A stretch of 64,000 nt of DNA from JAIBJN01 sp963842305 (GTDB lineage: Bacteria; Actinomycetota; Thermoleophilia; Gaiellales; Gaiellaceae). The notes below the pieces were generated by a model. It made no database searches. It was not told the DNA's origin and worked only from the letters and a program-made list of their open reading frames with translations. The stretch is from NCBI GenBank assembly GCA_963842305.1, contig CAWJFW010000008.1, forward strand, positions 124,001 to 188,000. Reading direction: 5' to 3'. Numbering within the stretch: position 1 is the first letter of the stretch; the number at the start of each line of letters is the position of its first letter. The position numbers and the translations under genes are program-made. Shown here piece by piece: positions 44,117 through 52,467 of the stretch.

Positions 44117-44273
44117 AGGGCTTGGGAGCCGGATCCGAGTATAGCCCGGTCTCGCCGGAGTCCAGATCGTCCGCCTCCGTCCAGGGGTTTGTTCCAACGG
44201 CGTTCTCGTGACTCGTTCCGGCGCCGAGAACACCGGCCGGACTCGCGCCTGGTTAACTGGCTGCGGTGGGGAG

Positions 44274-44309
44274 CCAGCGCCAGAACCGAACCTGCGGTTC
44301 TGGCGCTGG
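44274..44309. terminator. intrinsic terminator after the RTX-repeat gene
   Basis: Perfect 15-base stem (44274-44288 with 44295-44309), loop AACCTG, located 27 bases beyond the minus-strand stop at 44336. The 219 bases between the tRNA and this gene hold nothing else. Confidence 0.75.
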
Positions 44310-44335
44310 GTCTGTGCGAAGGAACTCTTCCGGAC

Positions 44336-46075
44336 TCAAGGTGTGCGGACGTCCCCGATGAGTCGGCTCAGGTCGGCCTGGGGAAGCACGCGGGTCTCCC
44401 CGCCGAGGTCAAGCACGGTCTCGCCGTTGACGACCGAGATGTGACTGGCCAGCCACTCTCGGTCGGCGGACTTGGCCGAAGTGACCCTGTCGCTGCCGAC
44501 GAGCTGAATCTCGATGTCGTCGCCCTCGCCGCCGTCAATAACGTCGATGCCGGGCCCGCCGATCAGCACGTCGTCACCCGGACCGCCGAACAGGATGTCG
44601 TCGCCGTCGCCGCCGATGAGCACGTCGTCACGCTCGCCGCCGTCGGCGCTAAGTTGGATCGCCGCGGCCGCGACGCCGGAAGCGTCCATCACGTCGTCGC
44701 CGGCCAGCAGGTTGACACTCAGCCGGTCGTTGGCGGCCTCTGCGCCGGCGATGTTCACCCGGGCGGCCAGTCCGAAGACCGAGACGCCTGTGGCATCGCC
44801 GGACACAGCGGCGACGTCGTCACCGTTGGTTCCGTTGACGACAACCGTGTCGGCCTGACCGTCGCCCGCCGGCCCGCCGAGCACCCCGGCCAGGTCGATC
44901 TCGAACTCGGTGGCGTCGGTCCCGGACAGGTCGTTCACGACGGCCGTGTCGGTGCCGCCCAGAGCATTGACGTCGATCCTCTCGACGTCGTCGAGGTCCA
45001 TGACAATGTTGGCCAGGTTGCGCGTGAAGAGGACGCGCCCGCCGTTCGCCGAGGCCGCGAAGAGCTCGGCGCCGCCGGAGCCGTTGAACAGCATCGTGTC
45101 GGTTCCGTCCTGCCCCTCGAGGGTGTCGCTTCCGTCGCCCGGATCCCACTGGAAATCGTCGTTGCCGGCACCGAGGAACGCGACGTCGTTGCCCGGCTGG
45201 CCGTCGGCGAAGTCGTCGCCGTCGCCGCCGAGCAGCACATCGACCCCGTTGCTGCCGACGATGTTGTCGTTGCCGGAACCGGCGTCGACCGTGATCGCGA
45301 TGAGGGCAGCGAGGTTCCCGGTGGCGGAGAAGCTGTCGTCGCCGCCGTTGGCATTGAGAACCAGCCTTTCGGAGGTGCCGATGTCGATGGCGAAAGGCGC
45401 CGGATTGAGGCGGTCGAACCGGACGCGCGTGCCGTTGGCCGTGGTGGTGAACTGCTCGGCGCCTCCACCTCCGTTGACCTCCACGGTGTCAGCGCCGGCC
45501 CCACCTTCGTTGAGGTCGGTGTCGTCGCCAGGGTTCCAGATCATCCGGTCGTCGCGGCCCTGACCGAAGACCTGGTCATCGGCATCGCCGCCGGTAAGGG
45601 TGTCGTTCCCGCCGCCGCCGATAAGGATGTCGAAGCCGCCACGGCCGAGGAGAGTGTCGGTCCCAGCCTGCCCGAAGAGCTGGTCGCCCCCTGATCCGCC
45701 GGTGAGAGTGTCGTTGTCGGCGTCGCCGAACAGGTTCGCCCGCGGCAGCGCGCCGCTTGCCTCGTCGAGGCTGATCGGATCGTTGCCGGCCCGACCGAAG
45801 ACCTGGATCAGCGAGGTGTCGGCCACCGTGGGCGAGCCACCGGCCACGGCGATGGCGCCGTTGTTCACCAGGATTCGTCCTGCCGCATCCCGGCTGACGA
45901 CGATCGAGTTGTCGGCGGCGTCACCGAGGACGGTGAGCACGCCGTTCGAAAACGTCGCGGTGGTTGCCGCGCTCGCCGGTGGGCTCGCCGCCAGGATCGC
46001 AGCGATACCGAGCACCACAACGGCTAGCAGCCGGCGAGCGGCGCGTCGCCGGTCGTTCCTACGTCTCGGATTCAT
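44336..46075 (-). CDS. secreted RTX-type calcium-binding repeat protein
   Basis: 579 aa. Signal peptide (MNPRRRNDRRRAARR then a hydrophobic core ending near ASA). Nonapeptide GGxGxDxLx repeats come in several blocks (GGSGGDQLFGQAGTDTL, GGDGDDILFGGPGDDVL, GGEGDD). Beta-strand stretches lie between blocks. AAGGAG lies 7 bases before the ATG. Repeats fold as a calcium beta-roll outside the cell. No protease or lipase domain and no type I secretion genes are nearby. It lies between the intact tRNA-Thr and its 5'-half copy, a likely inserted segment. Confidence 0.85.
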   Translation of the reverse strand: MNPRRRNDRRRAARRLLAVVVLGIAAILAASPPASAATTATFSNGVLTVLGDAADNSIVVSRDAAGRILVNNGAIAVAGGSPTVADTSLIQVFGRAGNDPISLDEASGALPRANLFGDADNDTLTGGSGGDQLFGQAGTDTLLGRGGFDILIGGGGNDTLTGGDADDQVFGQGRDDRMIWNPGDDTDLNEGGAGADTVEVNGGGGAEQFTTTANGTRVRFDRLNPAPFAIDIGTSERLVLNANGGDDSFSATGNLAALIAITVDAGSGNDNIVGSNGVDVLLGGDGDDFADGQPGNDVAFLGAGNDDFQWDPGDGSDTLEGQDGTDTMLFNGSGGAELFAASANGGRVLFTRNLANIVMDLDDVERIDVNALGGTDTAVVNDLSGTDATEFEIDLAGVLGGPAGDGQADTVVVNGTNGDDVAAVSGDATGVSVFGLAARVNIAGAEAANDRLSVNLLAGDDVMDASGVAAAAIQLSADGGERDDVLIGGDGDDILFGGPGDDVLIGGPGIDVIDGGEGDDIEIQLVGSDRVTSAKSADREWLASHISVVNGETVLDLGGETRVLPQADLSRLIGDVRTP

Positions 46076-46280
46076 CGTGAACTCCTTCGAGTTGCGCGGA
46101 CGCGCAAAGAAAGGCAGGTGGCTGCCGTCTTGGCGCACGGTTATCCGCACGACGGCGCGCCGGCGCGGGATCTTCCCTACCACCTGCACCCGGGCAAACG
46201 AGCCCCGACCGTTCCACCGCGTTCCAGTGGATAGCCCCAACTCCCATATCCACGTCGATTCGGCAGGAGCGCCACGGTTC

Positions 46281-46331
46281 TACGAGTGAACTGCTCTACC
46301 GGCTGAGCTACGTCGGCAGGGCTTGGGAGCC
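46281..46331 (-). repeat. 5'-half copy of tRNA-Thr with 5' flank
   Basis: 51 bases matching 44080-44130 with two substitutions: the tRNA 5' half up to the anticodon-loop bases CGTA (tRNA sense) plus 14 upstream bases. The 3' half is missing. It lies in the 551-base gap 46076-46626, whose only other candidate is a weak ORF at 46336. Confidence 0.85.
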
Positions 46332-46335
46332 ACGC

Positions 46336-46569
46336 ATGGCCGCGCCGCTCAGGAATCCCGGCTCGCCGCTGCGGGTGCGACGTTGCGGTTCCGGCGGAAC
46401 AGATTGTCGGGATTCCCCGTTTGGCAACTCGCTCTTCTTCATCCTCCTGCTGACGCTGATCGTCACGCTCTACGACCACTTCGAGCCGGTCCACGGCGTG
46501 CGCTTTCAGAACGTCGGGCGCACCAGGCTGGGCGCTCTGCGGCTCGCGTTAGGACGCCCCGGGGCGTGA
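46336..46569 (+). CDS. doubtful small membrane protein
   Basis: 77 aa with one hydrophobic helix (SLFFILLLTLIVTLYDHF) in the middle and a basic tail. No ribosome site; the 5' end abuts the tRNA fragment. It may be the end of a truncated membrane protein gene. Listed because the helix is striking. Confidence 0.3.
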   Translation: MAAPLRNPGSPLRVRRCGSGGTDCRDSPFGNSLFFILLLTLIVTLYDHFEPVHGVRFQNVGRTRLGALRLALGRPGA

Positions 46570-46626
46570 CGGCCTAGTATGCGACCCGACGCGGGTCGTC
46601 CTGCCGCTCAGGAGACAGCCCGAGAC

Positions 46627-48117
46627 ATGACCGCCGCAGACAGCCCCACGACGACGCCGCCGCAGCAGCCGGCCGGGACCAACTGGACCGTCGGCCGCAT
46701 CCTCCTCGTCATCCTCGGATGCATCGTGGCGCTGCTCGCGGCCGGCTTGCTCGCCGCAGGCGGAACGCTTCTCTGGGCCGATCTGACCCAGCGCGACGAC
46801 GACGGCTTCCTGACCACGCCGACCGAGCGCTTCACGAGCGACTCGTTCGCGATCACCTCGGACAGCATCGACCTGTTCGAGGCGGACACGCACGGCGACT
46901 GGGTGCTCTCAGAGGGCGTGCTCGGAGAGGTGCGGATCACCGGCGAAAACGCCCAGGGAGATGTCTTCATCGGAATCGCCGACACGGACGACGTCGATGC
47001 CTATCTCGACGGCGTTGCGCACGACGAGGTACGCGACCTCGACTTCGACCCGTTCTCGGTGGACTACCGGCGCTTCCCGGGCGGCGAGCCGCCTGGGCCA
47101 CCGGCCGACCAGAGCTTCTGGGCCGCCTCGGCCACCGGCTCCGGAACGCAGAACGCAACGTGGGAGGCCGAGTCCGGCAACTGGACGATCGTGGTCATGA
47201 ACGCCGACGCCTCGCAGGGAGTGGCGGCCGACGTAAGCATGGGCGCCGAGGCGAACTTCCTGATCTGGCTCGCGATCGGCCTCCTGATCGCCGGCATCCT
47301 CCTGCTCGCCGGCGGCGTGGCCCTGATCGTGGTCGGAGCCAGGGGCGCCACGGCGACCGTCCCGGCGACCGCCGCTGCACCCGGGCTCGCAGGTGCAGGC
47401 GCCGCGGCGGCCGGCGCACAGCCGGGGCCCACCGTCTACCCGGTGGCCCTCAACGGCGACCTCGACCCGCAGCTCGGCCGCTGGCTCTGGCTCGTGAAGT
47501 GGCTCCTCGCCATCCCGCACTACATCGTGCTCATCTTCCTCTGGATCGCCTTCTCGGTGCTGACTGTGGTCGCCTTCTTCGCGATCCTCTTTACGGGCCG
47601 CTACCCGCGCGGGATCTTCGACTTCAACGTCGGCGTGCTGCGCTGGACCTGGCGCGTCGGCTTCTACTCGTACTGGGCGCTCGGAACCGACCGCTATCCG
47701 CCGTTCTCACTCGGAGAGGAGCCCCGCTACCCGGCCAGGCTCGAGGTCGCCTACCCGGAGCGGCTGTCACATTGGCTGCCGCTCGTGAAGTGGCTGCTGG
47801 CCATCCCACACCTGATCCTCGTCGGGATCTTCGTCGGCGGCTGGGGCTGGAGCGGGGGGTGGAACAACGACTTTTGGGGGTTCGGCATCGCGGGCCTCGT
47901 CGGGATCCTCGTCGTGATCGCCGCCGTCGTCCTCCTCTTCACCGGCCGCTACCCGCGCTCGCTCTTCGACTTCACGCTCGGCCTCGACCGCTGGGTCTTC
48001 AGGGTCGCCGCCTACGTCAGCCTGATGCGAGACGAGTACCCGCCCTTCAGGCTCGACCAGGGCCCGGGCGAGCCGGCGGAGCCGCAGCAAGCACCTCCGC
48101 CGGCCGCCGAGTCCTAG
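46627..48117 (+). CDS. DUF4389-type membrane protein
   Basis: 496 aa. Membrane helix at about 20-45, an extracellular beta-rich domain (TSDSIDLFEADTHGDWVLS, EVRITGENAQGDVFIG), a second helix at about 210-235, and then two copies of the DUF4389 unit: WLVKWLLAIPHYIVLIFLW with FTGRYPRGIFDFNVGVLRW, and again PLVKWLLAIPHLILVGIF with FTGRYPRSLFDFTLGLDRW. ATG at 46627 (MTAADSP) is preferred; 46579 is upstream in frame. Function unknown; helices suggest an envelope role. Confidence 0.8.
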   Translation: MTAADSPTTTPPQQPAGTNWTVGRILLVILGCIVALLAAGLLAAGGTLLWADLTQRDDDGFLTTPTERFTSDSFAITSDSIDLFEADTHGDWVLSEGVLGEVRITGENAQGDVFIGIADTDDVDAYLDGVAHDEVRDLDFDPFSVDYRRFPGGEPPGPPADQSFWAASATGSGTQNATWEAESGNWTIVVMNADASQGVAADVSMGAEANFLIWLAIGLLIAGILLLAGGVALIVVGARGATATVPATAAAPGLAGAGAAAAGAQPGPTVYPVALNGDLDPQLGRWLWLVKWLLAIPHYIVLIFLWIAFSVLTVVAFFAILFTGRYPRGIFDFNVGVLRWTWRVGFYSYWALGTDRYPPFSLGEEPRYPARLEVAYPERLSHWLPLVKWLLAIPHLILVGIFVGGWGWSGGWNNDFWGFGIAGLVGILVVIAAVVLLFTGRYPRSLFDFTLGLDRWVFRVAAYVSLMRDEYPPFRLDQGPGEPAEPQQAPPPAAES

Positions 48118-48189
48118 CGATCCGCAGTGCAGTTCGTCGGAAGCGCGTAGCATCTTCGCCATGCTGACCGCCGCGGGCTCGGGAGCGCC

Positions 48190-48483
48190 GTGAGCCGCCT
48201 CGTCGTGGTCGTGCCGCTCAGAGAGGGCACGCGGGACCGGGCTCGCGAGCTCCTCGAGGAGGGGCCGCCGTTCGAGCTCGAGGAGACACAGCTCGAGCGG
48301 CACGAGGTGTTCCTGACCGATCACGAGGCCATCTTCGTGTTCGAGGCGCCCGGAGACGAGCCGCCGCTGCAGCTGCGGGCGGGAAATCCCCTCTTGCGCA
48401 CCGCCGCGACCGCCTGGAAGGAATACATGGCCGGCCGGCCGAGAAAGGCGGAGACGGCGTTCCTCTGGAGCCGCGGCGATTGA
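48190..48483 (+). CDS. hypothetical protein, possible ferredoxin-like alpha/beta fold
   Basis: 97 aa. VVVVPLREGTRDRARELLEEGPP then FLTDHEAIFVFEAPGD suggest a dimeric ABM-like alpha/beta unit used for binding or monooxygenation. GTG at 48190 has GGGAG just upstream. It stands alone between the DUF4389 protein and the convergent HerA-like gene. Confidence 0.6.
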   Translation: MSRLVVVVPLREGTRDRARELLEEGPPFELEETQLERHEVFLTDHEAIFVFEAPGDEPPLQLRAGNPLLRTAATAWKEYMAGRPRKAETAFLWSRGD

Positions 48484-48504
48484 CTGTTCTCAGGTGGTAG
48501 GCGC

Positions 48505-50007
48505 CTAGCCTCGCCCCCGGGCCCAGTCGGCCGGGACGTCGCTCCCGCCTTCCTCGCTGACGCGCGCGCCGAAGCGCAGGAGGACCGGGTGCGGTGAGAT
48601 CTTCCCGGCAGCGAGCGCCTCCCCCTGGCGGAACGTCGTCGCCTGTCCAAGCAGGCTCCGGGGCACGAACGAGAAGACGTCGCCGACGAAGCCGACGTCA
48701 GCCGCCGAGTTCATGCGCATCAGGAGCAGGTTGTCGCACTGGCTGAGCACGTTTTCGTGCACCTTCTGCGGCCGCTGCGTCGAGACGAGCAGGTAGAGAC
48801 CGAACTTCCTGCCCTCGCCGGCGATCCGTACGGCGTGCTCCGTGGCGAGGGACATCAGCGGGTCGTCGGAATCGGCCGGGCAGACGTTGTGGGCCTCGTC
48901 GATCACGATCAGCACCGGGGAACGATCCGCCCGCCACTCCCAGAGCCGGCCGAGTACGGCTTCGGCGACGAGCGCCTGCTCTTCGCGCGTCCCGAGTGAG
49001 CCGAGGTCGACGACGAGGCAACGCACGTTCCGATCGGTGGCGTCCCGGAGGATCGAGCCGACGGCGCCGCGCGCCCAGACGCCCCAGTCGAGGACGCCCA
49101 GATTCTTCGCCCTGGCGAGGAGGCGCCGCTCGGCCTCCCCGCCCGACTCCGCGAGGTCCATCAACGTCTCGGGCTTCCATTCCTCCAGCGCGGTGGTCAG
49201 CGCGCTGTATTCCTCGCGGTCTGCGATCGGGTCGAGCCGAAGGACAGCCGCCTGGGTCGCCGGGTCGAGCTCGGGGAAGGCGAGCTGAAGTGGTTCGCCC
49301 GCCTCTCCCTGCGATCGGACCGACACCGCTGCAGACACGTCGCCGTAGCGCGAGGCGAGCTCTGCGTCCGCCCCGCCGCGCACGGTTCCCAGCCGGACGA
49401 AGTCGGAGTTGGGATCGAGGATGACGACCCGCAGGTCGGTCTCGAGGAGAAGGCGCTCGAGGACGAGGCCGAGGGAGTACGTCTTCCCCGACCCTGACTG
49501 CCCGCAGAGGAACGTGTGCCGGTCAAAGCCGCCGGCGTCGAGCGCGAAGGGAACGCCCTGGGCGAGCACGAGCTCGCCCACCTCCAGAGACGCTCGCTCG
49601 GGACGTGTCTTCTCCAGCCAGGCAGCGACCTCGTCCTGTGCGGCCGGCCGCACCGCGGCGTCGTGGAAGGGCGCGCCCTCCCCGACGAGCAGCACGCCCT
49701 CACCCTCCGCGTGTCGGAGGATGATCTGGCTGTGGGTCGAGAGGTCGTCGGCCAGGTCCATAGCGAGCTCGGGGCCCTCATGGATTGCCGACTCGAGCGT
49801 GATCACCTGGCCGAGCCGAGGTTCGCCCCCGTCCTCGAGAACGACGTAGCCACCGGCCTGGAAAACGAGCTCGTGTAGGGAGGCCTGGAAGGTGAAGCGC
49901 CGCCCGTCCACAGACGTGGCGAGCGGGAGAATCACCCGCTCGAGCTGCCCGCGCAGATTCCGGTACGCCTCGAGCCTGCCCTCGATCCCGTCGGTGCCCG
50001 AGCTCAC
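48505..50007 (-). CDS. HerA-like DUF87 ATPase
   Basis: 500 aa. Walker A GQSGSGKTYSLGLV (about residue 180), Walker B VLIVIDEAHNV (about 365), and the C-terminal ATP loop LLVSTQRPQKVHENVLSQC. The HAS-barrel-like N-terminus precedes. HerA/FtsK-type hexameric translocase, probably acting on DNA ends or in defence/repair with a nuclease; no NurA-type nuclease is adjacent. GTG at 50007 overlaps the RicT stop (GTGA), so it is the last gene of the tmk operon. Confidence 0.85.
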   Translation of the reverse strand: MSSGTDGIEGRLEAYRNLRGQLERVILPLATSVDGRRFTFQASLHELVFQAGGYVVLEDGGEPRLGQVITLESAIHEGPELAMDLADDLSTHSQIILRHAEGEGVLLVGEGAPFHDAAVRPAAQDEVAAWLEKTRPERASLEVGELVLAQGVPFALDAGGFDRHTFLCGQSGSGKTYSLGLVLERLLLETDLRVVILDPNSDFVRLGTVRGGADAELASRYGDVSAAVSVRSQGEAGEPLQLAFPELDPATQAAVLRLDPIADREEYSALTTALEEWKPETLMDLAESGGEAERRLLARAKNLGVLDWGVWARGAVGSILRDATDRNVRCLVVDLGSLGTREEQALVAEAVLGRLWEWRADRSPVLIVIDEAHNVCPADSDDPLMSLATEHAVRIAGEGRKFGLYLLVSTQRPQKVHENVLSQCDNLLLMRMNSAADVGFVGDVFSFVPRSLLGQATTFRQGEALAAGKISPHPVLLRFGARVSEEGGSDVPADWARGRG

Positions 50008-50810
50008 GTCGCGGCGACCTCGCGGCACTCGTCGATGAGGACGTCGAAGCCCGTTTCACCCTCCTGGAGCTCCACCGTGCAGGTGTCCTCGAGGACGTTG
50101 TAGCCGGTGACGAGCCCTTCACCCTGCGGCGTCGTGACGCGCCGGCCGACCCGCGGAGCACGGTCGCGGAAGCTCTTGTAGAGCGGGTGCTCGAAGGCGA
50201 GGCAGCAGCGCAGTCGACCGCAGAGTCCGGTGATCCGGCCCGAGCTCATCGGCAGATCTTGTTCCTTTGCCATCCGCAAGGTGATCGGCTGCTCGTGCGT
50301 GGGAAACCGGCGCGAGCACTGCCCCCCGCCGCAGAGTCCGTGGTCGCCGCAGAGACGGGCGCACTCGCGCGGTCCGACGGGGCGCAGCTCGACCCGGCGA
50401 TGCAGCTTTTCCCGCAGCGCAGCCTGGAGCTTCGTCGCATCCGGCCGATTCTCGGCTTCGTACGAGAACACGAGCCGCGAGCCGTCGAAGACCAGCTCGG
50501 CGGCCACCGGCTTCAGTTCCACCCCCTGCGACTTCACGACCTCCCTGAAGACGCGCATCGCACGCCGCGCCTCTTCACGGTTGGCTTGGGCGGTCTCATG
50601 ATCGACCTCGGTCGCCCGGCGAACGACCTTCTTCAGCGGGGCGCTCGGCTCGTCGGCGAGGTCGTGGTTTCCCTTGACGACGCGGCCCAGCTCCTGGCCC
50701 CGCGAGGTCTGACAGATGACCTTCTCGTTCCACGCGAGCTCGAGCCCGCCCGGATCGAACGAGTAGACCTTCCCGCCGGGCGAGAAGACGACGCCCACCG
50801 CAACCGTCAT
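50004..50810 (-). CDS. ricT: PSP1/YaaT family protein (RicT-like)
   Basis: 268 aa. PSP1 domain with two cysteine clusters: CARLCGDHGLCGGGQC and CGRLRCCLAFEH. In Bacillus RicT such cysteines bind an iron-sulfur cluster and the protein works in RNA-processing complexes with RicA/RicF. Gene order tmk-holB-yaaT is the same as in many Gram-positive bacteria. ATG at 50810 overlaps the HolB stop by 4 bases. Confidence 0.88.
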   Translation of the reverse strand: MTVAVGVVFSPGGKVYSFDPGGLELAWNEKVICQTSRGQELGRVVKGNHDLADEPSAPLKKVVRRATEVDHETAQANREEARRAMRVFREVVKSQGVELKPVAAELVFDGSRLVFSYEAENRPDATKLQAALREKLHRRVELRPVGPRECARLCGDHGLCGGGQCSRRFPTHEQPITLRMAKEQDLPMSSGRITGLCGRLRCCLAFEHPLYKSFRDRAPRVGRRVTTPQGEGLVTGYNVLEDTCTVELQEGETGFDVLIDECREVAAT

Positions 50811-51874
50811 GGAGAAAGTGTGCCTCCCAGCTCCCGCCGGAGCCGGACGAAGAGCGCCTCGAGCGCAAGACCGGGCTGGACATTGAACTCGAAGGACCGC
50901 CAGACGTCGCGCACCGTGGCGGCAGCGCGCTCCGCGCCGGGGCCACGCTCCGGCTGTCCGTCGGTGGAGAGCTCGGCGAGCTTGTCGGAGTTCAGGACGG
51001 CGCCTTCGGCTCCGGCGGTCACGACCAGGAGGTCCCGGTACCAGCCCGTGAGAAGCTCGAGCGCGTCGAGGACTTCCTCGCGCTCGGCACCACGGCCCGC
51101 ACGCCTGGCGCGCTGCTCCGTCTCGCGCGGACTCTCCGAAGGCAGTGGCTCCTTCTCGGCCTCGGCCCGCACCCGGCCGGCTCGCTCCTGGGCGAGATCG
51201 GTGACCGTCCGTGACGCTTTCCCCGGATCGAATGCCGGATCGAGGTACACCGAGCGCGCCAACTCGATGAGGCCCTCCCGGCGTTCCCCGGCGTCGGGGT
51301 CGAGGAGGCGCTCGGCGCGGTCGAGTCTGCCGGCGGCCACACGCGCGAGGGCATCCAGCGGCTCACCCTGGAGCCCGCGCGAGGAGAGGAAGGCCTTGAT
51401 CGCCCGTTGCGAGAGCCGGCGGAAGGGCACGAGCTGGCACCGCGACCTGATCGTCGGCGGCAGCAGGCCGAGCTCGTCGGCGACCAAGACGATCACCGCG
51501 TACGGAGGCGGCTCCTCGAGGTCCTTGAGGAGGGCGTCGGCCGCGTCCTCGTTCATGAGGTGCGCGCGCAGGACGAGGTAGACGCGCCGATCCGCCTCGA
51601 ATGGCCGCATGTGCAGGTCGCGCCGAAGGTCGCGGATCGGGTCGATCCTGATCTGGTCGCCGAGCGGCTCGAGCACGTAGAGATCCGGATGGACACCGCG
51701 ACCGACCCTGTCCGGGTCTCCAAGGAGCTCGGACGCGAAGGCGAGTGCCGCGCGCCGCTTGCCCACGCCCCGGGGGCCGTGAAAGAGGTAGGCGTGCGCG
51801 GGCCCCTCGACGAGCGCGGCGCGGAGGAGGCGCTTCGCCTCGTCCTGCTCAGGGAAGGTCTCGAAGCTGTCCAT
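50807..51874 (-). CDS. holB: DNA polymerase III subunit delta'
   Basis: 355 aa, AAA+ clamp-loader subunit. Degenerate Walker A GPRGVGKRRAALAFA (about 30), sensor-like LVADELGLLPPTIRSRC and a helical C-terminus. The zinc-finger cysteines of many delta' proteins are missing (position occupied by HPDLYVLEP). ATG at 51874 overlaps the tmk end by 26 bases, a longer overlap than elsewhere, but the first residues (MDSFETFPEQDEAKRLL) are family-like. Confidence 0.9.
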   Translation of the reverse strand: MDSFETFPEQDEAKRLLRAALVEGPAHAYLFHGPRGVGKRRAALAFASELLGDPDRVGRGVHPDLYVLEPLGDQIRIDPIRDLRRDLHMRPFEADRRVYLVLRAHLMNEDAADALLKDLEEPPPYAVIVLVADELGLLPPTIRSRCQLVPFRRLSQRAIKAFLSSRGLQGEPLDALARVAAGRLDRAERLLDPDAGERREGLIELARSVYLDPAFDPGKASRTVTDLAQERAGRVRAEAEKEPLPSESPRETEQRARRAGRGAEREEVLDALELLTGWYRDLLVVTAGAEGAVLNSDKLAELSTDGQPERGPGAERAAATVRDVWRSFEFNVQPGLALEALFVRLRRELGGTLSP

Positions 51875-52445
51875 GGACGATCTCGGCGATATCTTCGGGG
51901 TTGAGCGTCCCGTCGACCACGACAACCCGCTGGGCGAAGACACGGGCGATCTCCCGGTAGGCGCGGTCGACCTCTTCTGCAAAGACGGTGCCCTCGCGCT
52001 CGATACGGTCCGGCTCCTCGCTGCGGCGTGTGGCTGCCTCGTTCGGCGGCAGGAGCAGGAGGAACGTCCGGTCGGGCAATAGCCCGCTCGTGGCCAGAAG
52101 GTTGAGCTCGAGGACCCGCTCGACGCCGAGCCCGCGCGCGAGGCCCTGGTAGGCGAGCGACGAGTCGAGGTAGCGGTCCGAGATGACGTCGGCGCCGCGA
52201 GCGAGCGCGGGCCTGATCACCTCGTCGACGAGCTGTGCCCGTGCGGCGGCGAAGAGCGACGCCTCGGCCCACGGGGCGAGGCCGTCGCCGTGAAGGAGGA
52301 TCTCCCGCACCCGTTCGCCTGCGGCCGTCCCGCCCGGCTCGCGGGTGAGCACGACCTCTCGGCCCTCCGACCGGAGCCGCTCCGCGAGCATCCCGGCCTG
52401 CGTCGACTTCCCGGAGCCGTCCACTCCTTCGAAGGTCACGAACAT
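51849..52445 (-). CDS. tmk: thymidylate kinase
   Basis: 198 aa, standard length. P-loop FEGVDGSGKSTQ, LTREPGGT, DRYLDSSLAYQG and the LID region RRSEEPDRIE. It phosphorylates dTMP to dTDP. Divergent from the epimerase with only 22 bases between the two starts. It heads the operon tmk-holB-ricT-herA-like. Confidence 0.95.
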   Translation of the reverse strand: MFVTFEGVDGSGKSTQAGMLAERLRSEGREVVLTREPGGTAAGERVREILLHGDGLAPWAEASLFAAARAQLVDEVIRPALARGADVISDRYLDSSLAYQGLARGLGVERVLELNLLATSGLLPDRTFLLLLPPNEAATRRSEEPDRIEREGTVFAEEVDRAYREIARVFAQRVVVVDGTLNPEDIAEIVHGQLRDLP

Positions 52446-52467
52446 GCGAGCGCCGTAGGATACGCGC

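Noticed and set aside
42227..46331. Classic integrative element with integrase
   Set aside because: The tRNA halves fit such an event, but no recombinase, excisionase or replication gene lies within the bounded segments; reported only as a cassette-like pattern.
46177..46494. Minus-strand ORF overlapping the 5'-half tRNA copy
   Set aside because: Reads through tRNA-derived bases with no ribosome site and no recognisable protein.
48493..48506. Short TAGGCGCCTA palindrome near the HerA-like gene end as a terminator
   Set aside because: Only five base pairs per arm with no loop or T-run.
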